A stretch of 64,000 nucleotides of DNA from Prochlorococcus marinus str. MIT 0912 (GCF_027359595.1 NZ_CP114783.1:1736001-1800000), one strand, 5' to 3'. Positions 9,061-18,834 are shown, counted from the first letter of the stretch. Notes: generated from the sequence alone by a model not told the origin. Made by a program: numbers and translations.

Positions 9061-9777
9061 TCTGTTTCGCCTGAGTCAGGGCCTAATAGCAACTTAGATC
9101 TAACCCCTCAACTTGCACAATCTTCTTCCGCTTTTCTTTTTGAACCTAAAAATATTGTGCCATTTGAGACTGCCTTAGGTTGGCAGAAGGATTTTCAAAA
9201 AAACCTTATTGAGGAACCGTTCTCACCCCAAGCAGTATGGCTTCTTGAACATTTTTCTTGTTTCACAATGGGTAGAGGTAGCGACAAAAAAAATTTGTTG
9301 TTCGAAGAAAATAATTCTCCTTTGCCAGTTTTTAGTATTGAGAGAGGAGGTGAAGTTACGCATCACATGCCTGGGCAGATCGTTGGATACCTAGTTTTAA
9401 ATTTAAGTCTTCACAAAAAAGACTTATCTTGGTATTTGAGAGAATTGGAGCAAGTGCTGATTGATGTTCTTGACTTGTTGGGAATAGAGGGAAAGAGGGT
9501 AGATGGCTTAACAGGAGTTTGGTGCGAAGATAAAAAGGTTGGTTCAATAGGAATTGGTTGCAAGAGATGGGTGACTCAGCATGGATTTTCACTAAATGTA
9601 GATTGTGACCTAATTGGTTTTGAAAAGATAATTCCTTGTGGACTAGATAAAGTGAAAGTAGGGAAATTGAGTGATTGGATACCTGGCATCAAAGTCTGTG
9701 ACGTTACGCCTCTTTTAAGGGAATCTGTTAAAAGACGTTTTAAATTGAACTGGGAAAAAATAAATCAACCTCTTTAA
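9043..9777 (+). CDS. lipB: octanoyl-ACP:protein N-octanoyltransferase
   Basis: LipB transfers octanoate from ACP to lipoyl domains such as that of PdhC encoded 3 kb downstream. Seen: FLFEPKNIVPFETALGWQ, ERGGEVTHHMPGQIVGYLV (the RGGxxTxHxPGQ signature), the catalytic lysine region KKVGSIGIGCKRWVTQHGF and the catalytic cysteine C199 in IIPCGL. The ATG at 9043 overlaps the divergent hpf coding start by 18 bases. A later start, for example the GTG of the IVPFE segment, would remove the overlap but shortens the protein past residues usually present. Function is secure; the N-terminal 30 or so residues are not. Confidence 0.92.
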   Translation: MDKKLHSVSPESGPNSNLDLTPQLAQSSSAFLFEPKNIVPFETALGWQKDFQKNLIEEPFSPQAVWLLEHFSCFTMGRGSDKKNLLFEENNSPLPVFSIERGGEVTHHMPGQIVGYLVLNLSLHKKDLSWYLRELEQVLIDVLDLLGIEGKRVDGLTGVWCEDKKVGSIGIGCKRWVTQHGFSLNVDCDLIGFEKIIPCGLDKVKVGKLSDWIPGIKVCDVTPLLRESVKRRFKLNWEKINQPL

Positions 9778-9806
9778 ATATCACTAAAAAAATAACAAAT
9801 TATTTT

Positions 9807-11786
9807 TTGGCTATGACAAAAACTAACTCACAAAAAAATATATTTTCTTCTGAGGATGCTTTGGCTTTTTGGATCCCTAATAGGAAAGAGGAACAAGCAA
9901 TCAATAGAAGATCTCATCTTAATAAGATCACTCAAGTTGACGAGATTTGGGAACTATTAAAAGTTCAGTTAGGGGAGGTGTTGGCGGTTGATTCACCACA
10001 TACTTTCCACCCAGAAAGCTTTACATATGAAGAACTTGCAGAAAATATTTCTATGGCAGCCTCTGCTTTTTCTCAGGTCGGAGTAGAACCTGATGAGGTG
10101 GTCGCTCTTTTTGCCGAAAATAGTCCTAGATGGCTCATCGCCGATCAAGGTCTTATGCGAATAGGTGCAACAGACTCTGTTAGAGGTGCGACTGCTCCAC
10201 CAAGTGAACTTAGATATATTCTTGAAGACTCAAATGCGGTTGGATTGATTGTTCAAAACTCCGATGTATGGGAAAGACTTTCGCTTAATGATGATCAAAT
10301 CAATAGTTTGAAATTTGTTCTTCAACTTGAGGGTAAAGCTTGTGAAGGCGTTTTTGAATGGGAGAGTTTTTTGAAGAAAGGATTGAATATAGAAAATGTA
10401 AGTAAACAGGAGAAAATAATTGATAGGCAACCAAAAAGAATAGCAACCATTTTATATACTTCTGGAACGACTGGTAAACCTAAAGGAGTTCCACTAACAC
10501 ATTCTAATTTATTACATCAAATCAGGTCTCTTGCTTGCGTAGCGAACCCTTCTCCGGGTGCGCCTGTATTAAGTGTCTTACCAATTTGGCATTCATATGA
10601 ACGTAGTGCAGAATATTATTTTTTTTCTTGTGGTTGTACTCAAACATATACATCAATTAGGCATCTTAAGGAAGATTTGCCAATGGTTAAGCCAATAGTA
10701 ATGGCAACAGTTCCAAGACTTTGGGAGTCAATAAAGTTAGGGTTTGAGGATGCTGTTGATAAAATGCCGAGACTGAGAAAGACCTTGATAAAAAGTGCGA
10801 TTTCTAATAGTAAGGCATATAAATTGGCTCGAAGAAAACTTTATTTTTTAACTATTGAGAGTGTTTCTAGTTTTGAACAAATTGTCTCTTTCATAGAGAT
10901 TCTGATGCGGTACCCAATTCATAGAATTTCTTCTATTTATTTGTGGCCAAAAATTCTTACCAAGATTTGTGGAGGAAGATTGAGATTCCCAATTAGTGGT
11001 GGAGGTGCAATTGCTCCGCATATTGATTCTTTCTTTGAAGCTTTAGGTGTTGAATTATTAGTTGGTTATGGCTTAACAGAAACTAGTCCAGTCCTTACAT
11101 GTAGAAGGCCTTGGAGAAATATACGTGGAGGTGCAGGTCAACCTTTACCAGAGACTGAGATAAAAATAGTAGATCCTGAAACATTCCAAATAAAAAAACT
11201 GCGTCAAAAAGGTTTGGTTCTTGCGCGTGGTCCTCAAATAATGTCTGGTTATTTAGGGAAACGATCTGAATCGAAGAAGGTTTTAGATGCAACCGGCTGG
11301 TTTAATACTGGAGATTTAGGGATGTTGCTTTCTGATGGATCCTTAATCCTGACGGGAAGAGCAAAAGATACGATTGTGCTAAGTAGTGGAGAAAATATTG
11401 AGCCTGGACCTTTGGAGGAATGTTTGATTGCTAGTCCATTGATAGAGCAGGCTTTGCTGTTGGGGCAAGATCAAAAATATCTTGCTGCTTTGATTGTTCC
11501 AAGAATTGATAACGTAAAAGAATGGCTTGCCGAAAGGGGTGTGAATTCAAAAGTTGTTCTTGGAATATCTCCTGAAAATTATGAATTAAGACAATCTCTA
11601 AAATTGGAAATGAATCAAGCACTGGCAAATCGTCTGGGATCTAGAAGAGAAGAGAGATTATTTTCAATTGCCTTGGTAGAGCCATTTACAATAGAGAATG
11701 GCTTGTTAACGCAAACTCTTAAGCAAAAACGTGAAAAAATTATCCAACGTGATTTGAAACTTATAAATGAAATATATGGTTTGTAA
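9807..11786 (+). CDS. long-chain acyl-CoA/acyl-ACP synthetase (AMP-forming)
   Basis: An ANL-superfamily adenylating enzyme of 659 residues. Seen: the P-loop-like LYTSGTTGKPKGVPLTHSN, the FISGGGAIAPH-like segment RFPISGGGAIAPHID, the adenine-binding VGYGLTETSPVL, then GWFNTGDLG and LTGRAKDTIVLSSGENIEP. In cyanobacteria the homologous enzyme (Aas) recycles free fatty acids released from membrane lipids by charging them to ACP; CoA versus ACP use cannot be read from the sequence. The frame opens at TTG 9807 but an ATG two codons on (9813) is an equally good start. It follows lipB by 29 bases. Confidence 0.92.
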   Translation: MAMTKTNSQKNIFSSEDALAFWIPNRKEEQAINRRSHLNKITQVDEIWELLKVQLGEVLAVDSPHTFHPESFTYEELAENISMAASAFSQVGVEPDEVVALFAENSPRWLIADQGLMRIGATDSVRGATAPPSELRYILEDSNAVGLIVQNSDVWERLSLNDDQINSLKFVLQLEGKACEGVFEWESFLKKGLNIENVSKQEKIIDRQPKRIATILYTSGTTGKPKGVPLTHSNLLHQIRSLACVANPSPGAPVLSVLPIWHSYERSAEYYFFSCGCTQTYTSIRHLKEDLPMVKPIVMATVPRLWESIKLGFEDAVDKMPRLRKTLIKSAISNSKAYKLARRKLYFLTIESVSSFEQIVSFIEILMRYPIHRISSIYLWPKILTKICGGRLRFPISGGGAIAPHIDSFFEALGVELLVGYGLTETSPVLTCRRPWRNIRGGAGQPLPETEIKIVDPETFQIKKLRQKGLVLARGPQIMSGYLGKRSESKKVLDATGWFNTGDLGMLLSDGSLILTGRAKDTIVLSSGENIEPGPLEECLIASPLIEQALLLGQDQKYLAALIVPRIDNVKEWLAERGVNSKVVLGISPENYELRQSLKLEMNQALANRLGSRREERLFSIALVEPFTIENGLLTQTLKQKREKIIQRDLKLINEIYGL

Positions 11787-11854
11787 TTTGTTTGTTTGGC
11801 CAATTAAATTGACCAATACAGTCTTTTACTGAGACTCTATGAGTCGAACTATTA

Positions 11855-12301
11855 TTGATTGATCAGGTGGACTCAATTTCTATAAAACGTTCAATAACTG
11901 TAAGAGCAGTTGTAACACCTTCATGGAAAGAGGAGGCTGAGCGAGAATTAAGTAATGCAATATCAGCAATAGATCAGCAACTTGGTGAATTAGAAAAAGA
12001 AGGACAACAAATTGTTGATGGTATTAGACGTCAGAGCTCTAATCCCCTTGACCCAAGAGTTCAAGAGCAAGTCGCCCAAGTTCAGAACCAAGTTGCTTCA
12101 AAGAGATCGGAATTTGAAGAACAAAAAAGAAATCTTCTGTCACAGCAATCTCAAGTTCGTGAGTTGGAGATGGAACAAATCGTCGAGCAAGGACAAATTG
12201 ACAGCTTTTGTGATTTAAAAGTTGGTGATAACTTAGTCAGTAAAATGGGTGTGAGTATTTTGGTCAGAGATGGCGTAGTAGAGGCAATTGATCAAGATTG
12301 A
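11855..12301 (+). CDS. YlqD family protein
   Basis: A 148-aa protein with an N-terminal ISIKRSITVRAVVTPSWKEE strand region, a long charged coiled-coil (about residues 30-115, heptad-like with many Gln/Glu/Lys) and a C-terminal domain with DLKVGDNLVSKMGVSILVRDGVV. This arrangement matches the YlqD family, whose function is unknown. The C-terminal part looks like a small beta-barrel. Start is TTG at 11855. It lies 68 bases after the acyl synthetase; a short imperfect hairpin (about 11795-11817) sits between them, so separate expression is possible. Confidence 0.75.
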   Translation: MIDQVDSISIKRSITVRAVVTPSWKEEAERELSNAISAIDQQLGELEKEGQQIVDGIRRQSSNPLDPRVQEQVAQVQNQVASKRSEFEEQKRNLLSQQSQVRELEMEQIVEQGQIDSFCDLKVGDNLVSKMGVSILVRDGVVEAIDQD

Positions 12302-12491
12302 AATTTGGTTGAACTACAATTAGTCCAAAAATAATTTTTGATATTAAGAAGAAATCCACATAAAAAAAACTATCGTTGTAAGGACACTCATGTAGAACTA
12401 ACATTGGTATGTATTGATACTTGCAAAGCTTCTAGATAGAAATTTTTGAAGCCTTGCCAAAAACTCTCCATAAAGGAAATAGGAACAAATT

Positions 12492-13862
12492 ATGGCCACT
12501 CATGACATCTTTATGCCTGCTTTAAGTTCAACTATGACTGAGGGCAAAATAGTTGAGTGGCTAAAAAAACCTGGAGATAAAGTTGAAAGAGGTGAGTCAG
12601 TTTTAGTTGTTGAGTCAGACAAAGCTGATATGGATGTTGAGTCTTTCCAAGATGGCTTTCTTGCTTCGATTGTGATGCCTGCAGGCAGCTCTGCACCTGT
12701 TGGAGAGACAATCGGATTGATCGTTGAGACAGAAGATGAGATCGCTGCGGCTCAAGCAAATGCACCTTCTCCTTCCCCGCAATCAAGTAATCAAGAAAAA
12801 GAGAGTTCATCGCCTCAAGTTCAAGAAAAACAAGCCTCTGTTGACTCTCCTAAAGCAACAGTAGTTACAAAGGCATCTCCTGCACCTCTTGTTTCAGAAT
12901 CCTCTGTAAATCAGGATCAGTTTTTAAATGATGGTCGAATAGTCGCTTCCCCAAGAGCTAAAAAACTTGCTTCTCAAATGGGAGTGGATTTGGCAACTGT
13001 TAGGGGCTCAGGACCTCATGGACGAATACAAGCTGAAGATGTTCAAAGTGCAAAAGGGCAACCCATAAGCGTTCCTTGGATTGCAGAAAGTAATGCTCCA
13101 GCGAAAATCGTTTCTGACGTGCCTCGCATAGAAAAAAAATCTGTTGACTCTGGTAAGCCACCTGCTCCAGGGAAAAGTTTTGGATCTAGAGGGGAAACAA
13201 TTGCATTCAACACTCTTCAACAAGCTGTAAACCGGAACATGGAGGAAAGCTTAAATACACCTTGTTTCAGAGTCGGATATTCAATTCTTACTGATGAATT
13301 GGATGATTTTTATAAACAAGTTAAACCTAATGGAGTAACTATGACCGCTTTACTTGCTAAAGCGGTTGGTTTAAGCCTCGCTAGGCACCCCCAGGTGAAT
13401 GCAGCTTTTAGTTCTGAGGGGATAGCATATCCTTCACAAATAAATGTAGCCGTTGCAGTCGCAATGGAGGATGGAGGGTTGATAACTCCAGTGTTGCAAA
13501 ATGCTGACAAGACCAGCCTTGCTGATTTATCCCTTCAATGGGCGGATCTTGTTAAGCGTGCGAGGAATAAGCAATTAGAACCTCAAGAATATAGCAGTGG
13601 TACATTTACACTCTCTAATCTAGGTATGTTTGGTGTTGATCGTTTTGATGCAATTCTGCCCCCAGGGACTGGAGCAATTTTAGCGGTTGGAGCTTCCTTG
13701 CCTAAAGTGGTTGCTTCTAAAGATGGCTCGATTTCAATCAAAAAACAGATGCAGGTAAATCTTACCGCTGATCATAGAGTGATCTATGGGGCTGATGGAG
13801 CATTGTTCCTGAAGGATTTGGCTTACTTAATCGAAAAGAACTCTCATAGTCTCTCATCTTGA
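12492..13862 (+). CDS. pdhC: pyruvate dehydrogenase E2, dihydrolipoamide acetyltransferase
   Basis: This is the transacetylase core of pyruvate dehydrogenase, producing acetyl-CoA. Seen: an N-terminal lipoyl domain with lipoyl lysine in VESDKADMDVESF (about residues 40-50), a Ser/Pro/Gln-rich linker, a peripheral-subunit-binding domain (IVASPRAKKLASQMGVDL, residues 150-185), a second linker, and the catalytic domain ending with DHRVIYGADGA. The usual E2 motif is DHRxxDG; here Tyr432 replaces the Asp. Plastid and cyanobacterial E2 proteins are known to carry Tyr there, so the enzyme is probably active. A 190-base gap precedes it; I see no clear promoter, only a purine-rich RBS (aggaac). Confidence 0.95.
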   Translation: MATHDIFMPALSSTMTEGKIVEWLKKPGDKVERGESVLVVESDKADMDVESFQDGFLASIVMPAGSSAPVGETIGLIVETEDEIAAAQANAPSPSPQSSNQEKESSSPQVQEKQASVDSPKATVVTKASPAPLVSESSVNQDQFLNDGRIVASPRAKKLASQMGVDLATVRGSGPHGRIQAEDVQSAKGQPISVPWIAESNAPAKIVSDVPRIEKKSVDSGKPPAPGKSFGSRGETIAFNTLQQAVNRNMEESLNTPCFRVGYSILTDELDDFYKQVKPNGVTMTALLAKAVGLSLARHPQVNAAFSSEGIAYPSQINVAVAVAMEDGGLITPVLQNADKTSLADLSLQWADLVKRARNKQLEPQEYSSGTFTLSNLGMFGVDRFDAILPPGTGAILAVGASLPKVVASKDGSISIKKQMQVNLTADHRVIYGADGALFLKDLAYLIEKNSHSLSS

Positions 13863-13915
13863 GATTTAATTAGTGGAACCACAAGTGATTTTTTCTTATT
13901 TTAATCTGATTTGAT

Positions 13916-15031
13916 GTGTTAGACCAAAAAGATAATCTTTTAAGCTCCTATAACTATGATTTACCAAATGACTTAATTGCTCAATCACCTATCGAGAGTA
14001 GGCATGATGCGAAACTGATGATTGTAAAAGATGGGATCGATGAGCCTTTAAATCTTGTGCATGCAAAGGTATGGGACATTAAGGAAATTTTGAAGAAGGG
14101 TGACCTTTTGGTTGTCAATAATACGCGGGTGATTAAGGCAAGATTGAAAATTCGATTATCAGGAGGAGGTTTAGGTGAACTGTTGCTAATGGAACCAAAG
14201 GGGAATGGCCAATGGATTTGTTTAGGTCGCCCTGCTAGACGTATGAGAAGAGGTGATCAATTATGGTTGGATAGGTCTTCAAATGATTCTTTATGTTTAA
14301 AGGTTATTGATAAAGACGAGATTACAGGCGGAAGAATTATTCAATTTCCTAATGAGTTTACTAATTGGATCGAAATGGAAAATTTACTTGATTTATGTGG
14401 AGAAGTCCCATTGCCTCCCTATATAGATAAGGATAAATCTAGTGGGCATGAGGAAAGATATCAGACTAGATTTGCCTCGAAGCCAGGAGCAATAGCTGCT
14501 CCCACAGCGGGCTTACATTTAAGTGATGAACTTATAGAGATTTTAAAAATCACAGGCATTAGAATTGCACAAATTACTTTGCATGTCGGCTTAGGAACTT
14601 TTAGACCATTAGATAAAGAAGACTTATCTCAGTTACATTTACATAGTGAGTGGATAGAGGTCTCTGAAGAGACCACAAAAGTGATAACTAATTGTAAGGA
14701 CGAAGGGGGAAAAGTCTTTGCCGTTGGCACTACAAGTGTGAGAGCCCTTGAAGCTGCTTACCTTTCAGGAAGAGGTACTTTGAAGCCGTATGAGGGTAAA
14801 GTGAATTTAGTAATTAAACCAGGATTTAAATTTTCCGTTATTGATGGATTACTCACTAACTTCCACCTACCTAAAAGTTCCCTATTGCTTTTAGTTAGCG
14901 CTCTAATTGGTCGAAAACGTATGTTGAAACTTTATAAACATGCTATCTCTAACAAATATCGATTTTTCTCTTATGGAGACGCGATGTTGATAACACCGGA
15001 GTCAGTCATACAAACTCAAAATTCAAGCTAA
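13916..15031 (+). CDS. queA: S-adenosylmethionine:tRNA ribosyltransferase-isomerase
   Basis: QueA converts preQ1 in tRNA to epoxyqueuosine using the ribosyl part of SAM. The 371-aa product has [19 protein letters not shown] at the N-terminus, then [24 protein letters not shown], the [19 protein letters not shown] core, [24 protein letters not shown] and [17 protein letters not shown]. All are QueA hallmarks. The start is GTG at 13916; the ATG two bases upstream runs into a stop immediately. Its last 9 bases overlap the convergent cysK stop region. It is a single-gene unit between pdhC and the minus-strand sulfur block. Confidence 0.96.
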   Translation: MLDQKDNLLSSYNYDLPNDLIAQSPIESRHDAKLMIVKDGIDEPLNLVHAKVWDIKEILKKGDLLVVNNTRVIKARLKIRLSGGGLGELLLMEPKGNGQWICLGRPARRMRRGDQLWLDRSSNDSLCLKVIDKDEITGGRIIQFPNEFTNWIEMENLLDLCGEVPLPPYIDKDKSSGHEERYQTRFASKPGAIAAPTAGLHLSDELIEILKITGIRIAQITLHVGLGTFRPLDKEDLSQLHLHSEWIEVSEETTKVITNCKDEGGKVFAVGTTSVRALEAAYLSGRGTLKPYEGKVNLVIKPGFKFSVIDGLLTNFHLPKSSLLLLVSALIGRKRMLKLYKHAISNKYRFFSYGDAMLITPESVIQTQNSS

Positions 15032-16009
15032 TGATGGTTCTTTAATAACGCCTGTAGGAACATTCTCAAACATTACGGATGAGATATATCTTTCGGCAAG
15101 ATCAGGTAGAACTACAACGATTGTCTTCCCTGAGAACTCTTCTTTTTCGGCCAGTCTTAAAGCCACAGCTGCAGCGGCACCACATGAGATCCCAACTAGT
15201 AGACCTTCTTCTTGTGCCAAACGTAATGCCATCGCAATAGACTCATCATTAGAGACTTGCTCAACTTTATCGACTACTGATAAGTCAAGATTTTTTGGGA
15301 TAAACCCAGCTCCAATCCCTTGGATTTTGTGAGGACCGGGTTTTACTTCTTCTCCATTTAGAGTTTGTGTTATTACTGGGCTATGAGTGGGCTCAACGGC
15401 AACAGATAATAATGAATGATTTTTTTCTTGCTTTATGAAACGAGAAACACCTGTGATTGTTCCACCTGTCCCGACGCCAGAGACTAAAACATCAATTTGA
15501 CCATCGGTATCATCCCAGATTTCAGGACCCGTTGTTTTGAAATGTATTTCTGGATTAGCTGGATTATCAAATTGTCCTGGCATGAAATATTTTTGAGGAT
15601 CGCTATCTGCTATTTCCTTCGCTTTTGCTATTGCACCAGGCATTCCTTTGGCTGCTTCCGTAAGTATTAATTCGGCACCAAGAACAGCCATCATCCTCCG
15701 ACGTTCAATTGACATGGACTCAGGCATCGTGAGGATTAATTTGTAACCTCGAGCAGCAGCAGTATAAGCAAGGGCTATTCCAGTATTTCCAGATGTTGGT
15801 TCAATAATGACTTTATCTTTGTTGAGTAAACCTTTCTTCTCAGCGTCCCAGATCATATTCGCTCCAATTCTGCATTTGACGCTGTAGGCAGGGTTACGGC
15901 CTTCTATCTTTGCAAGTACTGTTGCTTTTGCGTTTTTTGTAATCGAATTAAGCTTCACTAATGGTGTATGACCAATAGCAAAACTATTGTCTTCATAGAT
16001 TCTGGACAT
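15023..16009 (-). CDS. cysK: cysteine synthase (O-acetylserine sulfhydrylase)
   Basis: CysK makes L-cysteine from O-acetylserine and sulfide with PLP. The 328-aa product has [10 protein letters not shown], the PLP lysine in [15 protein letters not shown], the substrate loop [11 protein letters not shown], and the phosphate-binding loop [20 protein letters not shown] near the C-terminus is also typical. Length and motif order are normal. It is followed, after an 88-base gap, by metB and metC upstream on the same strand, giving a cysteine-to-homocysteine gene block. Expression as one unit is likely but a separate start site in the gap is possible. Confidence 0.95.
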   Translation of the reverse strand: MSRIYEDNSFAIGHTPLVKLNSITKNAKATVLAKIEGRNPAYSVKCRIGANMIWDAEKKGLLNKDKVIIEPTSGNTGIALAYTAAARGYKLILTMPESMSIERRRMMAVLGAELILTEAAKGMPGAIAKAKEIADSDPQKYFMPGQFDNPANPEIHFKTTGPEIWDDTDGQIDVLVSGVGTGGTITGVSRFIKQEKNHSLLSVAVEPTHSPVITQTLNGEEVKPGPHKIQGIGAGFIPKNLDLSVVDKVEQVSNDESIAMALRLAQEEGLLVGISCGAAAAVALRLAEKEEFSGKTIVVVLPDLAERYISSVMFENVPTGVIKEPSLA

Positions 16010-16097
16010 TTTTTAAATGACTTAATTAACTAATATTCTAAATCTATATAAAAATCTCGGTGATTGGTTATTTAGATAATCTTTATTAGTGATTTTT

Positions 16098-17564
16098 TTA
16101 TATTACTGAATTAAATCTTGACCATAATTCATCTTCATTTTCTAACCCTACTGACACTCTTAATAAGTGTTCCGAGACTCCACAACTTTCCGCCCATTTC
16201 AATTCTTTAAAGTGAGCTAACTGAACATATGGGCAAACCAATGTAAAATTTGTACCTAAACTTGGTCCTTTGTTTACTCTTAATGAATCATAAACTCTTT
16301 TTGATTCTTCAATCCCACCTTTAAGTTCAAACGATAATAGACATCCATAACCTCCTCCTTTCTTCAGTAGCGAATTAAAATTTTTACAATATTGGGGATG
16401 TAAAACCTTTGAAATTTCTTTTTTTGTTTCTAATTTTTCTTTCAGCCTTAAGCAAGATAGATTTAACCTTTTCAAGCGATCCTCAACGTCTCGACTGGTT
16501 TTCTCCAACTCGATAGTATCTGAATCAGATAAGGTAGATAATGCAACTTTAGGAATTATCTCTGCTAATTCTTTTTTCCACTTGGAATAAGGACTTATGA
16601 CAGAGCTGCCAGCAAGAATATCCCCTCTTCCAGCAAAACTTTTTGTAAGTGAACTAAAAACAACATCTGCATAAGGAGTTAGATGAACATTTAGAGATGA
16701 ACCAATAGTATCGTCAACGATAATTGGGATATTTTTATCTTGAGCTAATTTTGAAATAGATATTAGGTCAACACATTGCAATAACGGGTTGCTTGGTATT
16801 TCTATGATTAATGCAGCTGGATTTTTTTTATCCAGCTCTTCTTTTATATGATTTAATTTTGTTTTTATAATGAGATCGCTTCCTTGGAAAATAATTTGAG
16901 GGAGTTTAAGCACATCAACATATGGAAAGCCTATTTGAAGTGTCGAATTATTTCCTTTAATATACTTTATCGCAGTAAGAATAGTCGTTAAGGCCGCCAT
17001 GCCTGAGCGATGTAGTTGTATTAAAGTGCAATCACAATTATATATATTTGCTAAGCGATTAAGCAGTTCACCTCTAGCTGAATGGCTATCTGAAATGGAG
17101 GGTGAGTTCTCTCTCCCAAGGGCAATGGCAGCTTCACGTGATGATAATCCAAGACCAGTATGTTGCCAGTAGGCTTTTGCTGAAGGAGTACTTTTTTGAT
17201 CAACAATTAGACATGAAATCCCAAGAAAATCTTTTATTTTTGAAGAACAATCAGAATATTTTCGATGACAATATGTTTGAGCACTCAAAGCAGAAGCTCT
17301 ATTGGGATAGGGCCAACTGCTTTGCTGTGATTCACCATGAAATTCAAGTGATTTACGAGCCACCTCAGCAACAAAAGGGTTAAACCCAAATCTAGGATAA
17401 ATTGCTTTTAATGAATCAATACAGGCTGGAACCTTCTCTTCGTAGGCGATTACATCTTCCCATCTAGGTAAAGCAACAGATACGGCATGTGGCCTATTCG
17501 GTAGAGGCTCTCCTAAATCTTTAGCACTCCAGCAAGGATCATTTAGTAAATTTCTTTCAGTCAA
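16098..17564 (-). CDS. metB: cystathionine gamma-synthase-like PLP enzyme with N-terminal extension
   Basis: A 488-aa Cys/Met-metabolism PLP enzyme, presumably joining cysteine to an activated homoserine to give cystathionine. Seen: VVFSSLTKSFAGRGD carries the PLP lysine, IIVDDTIGSS the PLP-binding Asp, and LLRVSVGLENEDELW the C-terminal end. The first 130 or so residues (HAVSVALPRWEDVIAYEE...IYPRFGFNPFV) are not part of bacterial MetB. They resemble the extended N-terminus of fungal cystathionine gamma-synthases. Start is TTG, overlapping the metC stop in TTGA, so translation is coupled. MetB is the likeliest role; a related sulfhydrylase or lyase activity cannot be excluded. Confidence 0.8.
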   Translation of the reverse strand: MTERNLLNDPCWSAKDLGEPLPNRPHAVSVALPRWEDVIAYEEKVPACIDSLKAIYPRFGFNPFVAEVARKSLEFHGESQQSSWPYPNRASALSAQTYCHRKYSDCSSKIKDFLGISCLIVDQKSTPSAKAYWQHTGLGLSSREAAIALGRENSPSISDSHSARGELLNRLANIYNCDCTLIQLHRSGMAALTTILTAIKYIKGNNSTLQIGFPYVDVLKLPQIIFQGSDLIIKTKLNHIKEELDKKNPAALIIEIPSNPLLQCVDLISISKLAQDKNIPIIVDDTIGSSLNVHLTPYADVVFSSLTKSFAGRGDILAGSSVISPYSKWKKELAEIIPKVALSTLSDSDTIELEKTSRDVEDRLKRLNLSCLRLKEKLETKKEISKVLHPQYCKNFNSLLKKGGGYGCLLSFELKGGIEESKRVYDSLRVNKGPSLGTNFTLVCPYVQLAHFKELKWAESCGVSEHLLRVSVGLENEDELWSRFNSVI

Positions 17565-18730
17565 GAGATGTTTCCCAAGGCTTGATTTAAGTCAGCACTC
17601 AAGTCCTCAATATCTTCACATCCTACGGAAAATCGGATAAGTGAATCAGTAATTCCGATCTTTAATTTGGTTTCTTTGGAAACTGATGCGTGTGTCATTG
17701 TTGCTGGGTGGCAAACAAGGCTTTCAATTCCTCCGAGACTTTCTGCCATCTTGAAGTAATGAAGACTTTTGCAAAATGAATAAGTTTGGGCTTGAGTTGC
17801 ATTAACAGTGGCAGTAACAATTGCTCCTCCAAGAGTCATTTGCCTTTGTGCTAATTTACATTGTGGATGATCGCTTCTGAAGGGATATCGAACTGATTTT
17901 ATTACTGGATTGTTGGCTAATTGATTGGCTATTTTAGATGCATTATTTATTTGTCTTTCTAATCGAAGTGGAAGAGTTTTTATCCCCCTAGTAATAAGCC
18001 AGCAATCAAAAGGAGAAGGATTTAAACCAAGAGCTTTTTGGGCGAAATCCAACTTGTCTTTCCATACGGTACTCTCGGTACATACCGCACCTCCAAGTGC
18101 GTCTGAGTGACCATTGATATACTTGGTCGTGCTAGTTAAAGATAAGGTCGCGCCAAGTTTTAGAGGTCTTTGTAATAGAGGTGTTGCAAAAGTATTGTCT
18201 ACAACAACAGGTATTTGCATTTTATTTGAGAAGTGACAAATCCCTTCAATATCAATAATTTTAAGGAGTGGGTTGGTCGGACTTTCGATCCAAATCATCG
18301 CGGGTTTGTGATTTGAAATGACTTCTTGAAAATTGGGCTTGGTAAAGTCTATCCATTTAGTTTTTAATCCAAAACGATTAAAAACTTGTTCAAATAATCT
18401 CACCGTACATCCATAAAGGTTCTCCTCACAAATGATTAAGTCTCCAGCCTTAAGTGAGGAGACTATTGCTGTAATTGCAGCTACTCCAGAACTAAACACA
18501 CTTGCGAACTGGCATTCTTCCAGATCTGACAAAACTGATTCAAGGATTCGGAAATTTGGATTTCCTGAACGAGTGTAGTCAAAGCCACCCTCATTGCCAT
18601 GAATGAACGTTGATGTTGGGAAGATTGGAGGCATTATTGATCCAGTCTCTTCAGAAAAATTTTCTTTGGGATGAATGACTCTTGTGTTTACTCCAGTGCT
18701 GAACTCCTTTTTCCTTTTTACTGATCCCAT
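17561..18730 (-). CDS. metC: cystathionine beta/gamma-lyase family PLP enzyme
   Basis: A 389-aa Cys/Met-metabolism PLP enzyme of standard length. Seen: TRVIHPKENF start region, PPIFPTSTF, YTRSGNPNFRILE (PLP phosphate binding by the neighbouring subunit), FSSGVAAITAIVSS, VVVDNTFATPLLQRPL, TSTTKYINGHSDALGG with the PLP lysine, and GGIESLVCHPATMTH...LIRFSVGCED. Placement behind metB suggests it cleaves cystathionine to homocysteine, but beta- and gamma-lyases cannot be told apart here. The only sensible start is the ATG at 18728-18730. A perfect 22-bp inverted repeat ends two bases upstream of it, leaving no free Shine-Dalgarno. Confidence 0.85.
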   Translation of the reverse strand: MGSVKRKKEFSTGVNTRVIHPKENFSEETGSIMPPIFPTSTFIHGNEGGFDYTRSGNPNFRILESVLSDLEECQFASVFSSGVAAITAIVSSLKAGDLIICEENLYGCTVRLFEQVFNRFGLKTKWIDFTKPNFQEVISNHKPAMIWIESPTNPLLKIIDIEGICHFSNKMQIPVVVDNTFATPLLQRPLKLGATLSLTSTTKYINGHSDALGGAVCTESTVWKDKLDFAQKALGLNPSPFDCWLITRGIKTLPLRLERQINNASKIANQLANNPVIKSVRYPFRSDHPQCKLAQRQMTLGGAIVTATVNATQAQTYSFCKSLHYFKMAESLGGIESLVCHPATMTHASVSKETKLKIGITDSLIRFSVGCEDIEDLSADLNQALGNIS

Positions 18731-18732
18731 AT

Positions 18733-18777
18733 CTTTTTAGTTGTTTTTCTATAGGCTATAGAAAAACAACTAAAAAG
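18733..18777. repeat. perfect 22-bp inverted repeat abutting the metC start
   Basis: Two exact 22-base arms (18733-18754 and 18756-18777) are separated by a single G. Read on the minus strand, the hairpin ends two bases before the metC ATG, so any ribosome-binding purines lie within the stem. The outer end overlaps by two bases the rpsD terminator stem. It could be a second terminator, a translational control hairpin or a processing site; the sequence alone does not decide. Confidence 0.85.
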
Positions 18778-18795
18778 CCCCTAAAAAAAGGGGCT
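18771..18795 (-). terminator. rho-independent terminator of rpsD
   Basis: On the minus strand a 6-bp stem (AGCCCC / GGGGCT, 18776-18781 with 18790-18795) encloses an 8-base T-rich loop and is followed by a run of T. It lies 40 bases after the rpsD stop and upstream of metC, so it should separate rpsD from the sulfur genes. Confidence 0.8.
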
Positions 18796-18834
18796 CCATA
18801 TATAAATTTAATAAGAAAGAAGCTATGTGTAGCT

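Noticed and set aside
17102-17383. Plus-strand 93-aa frame inside metB
   Set aside because: Shadow of the well-supported minus-strand metB gene.
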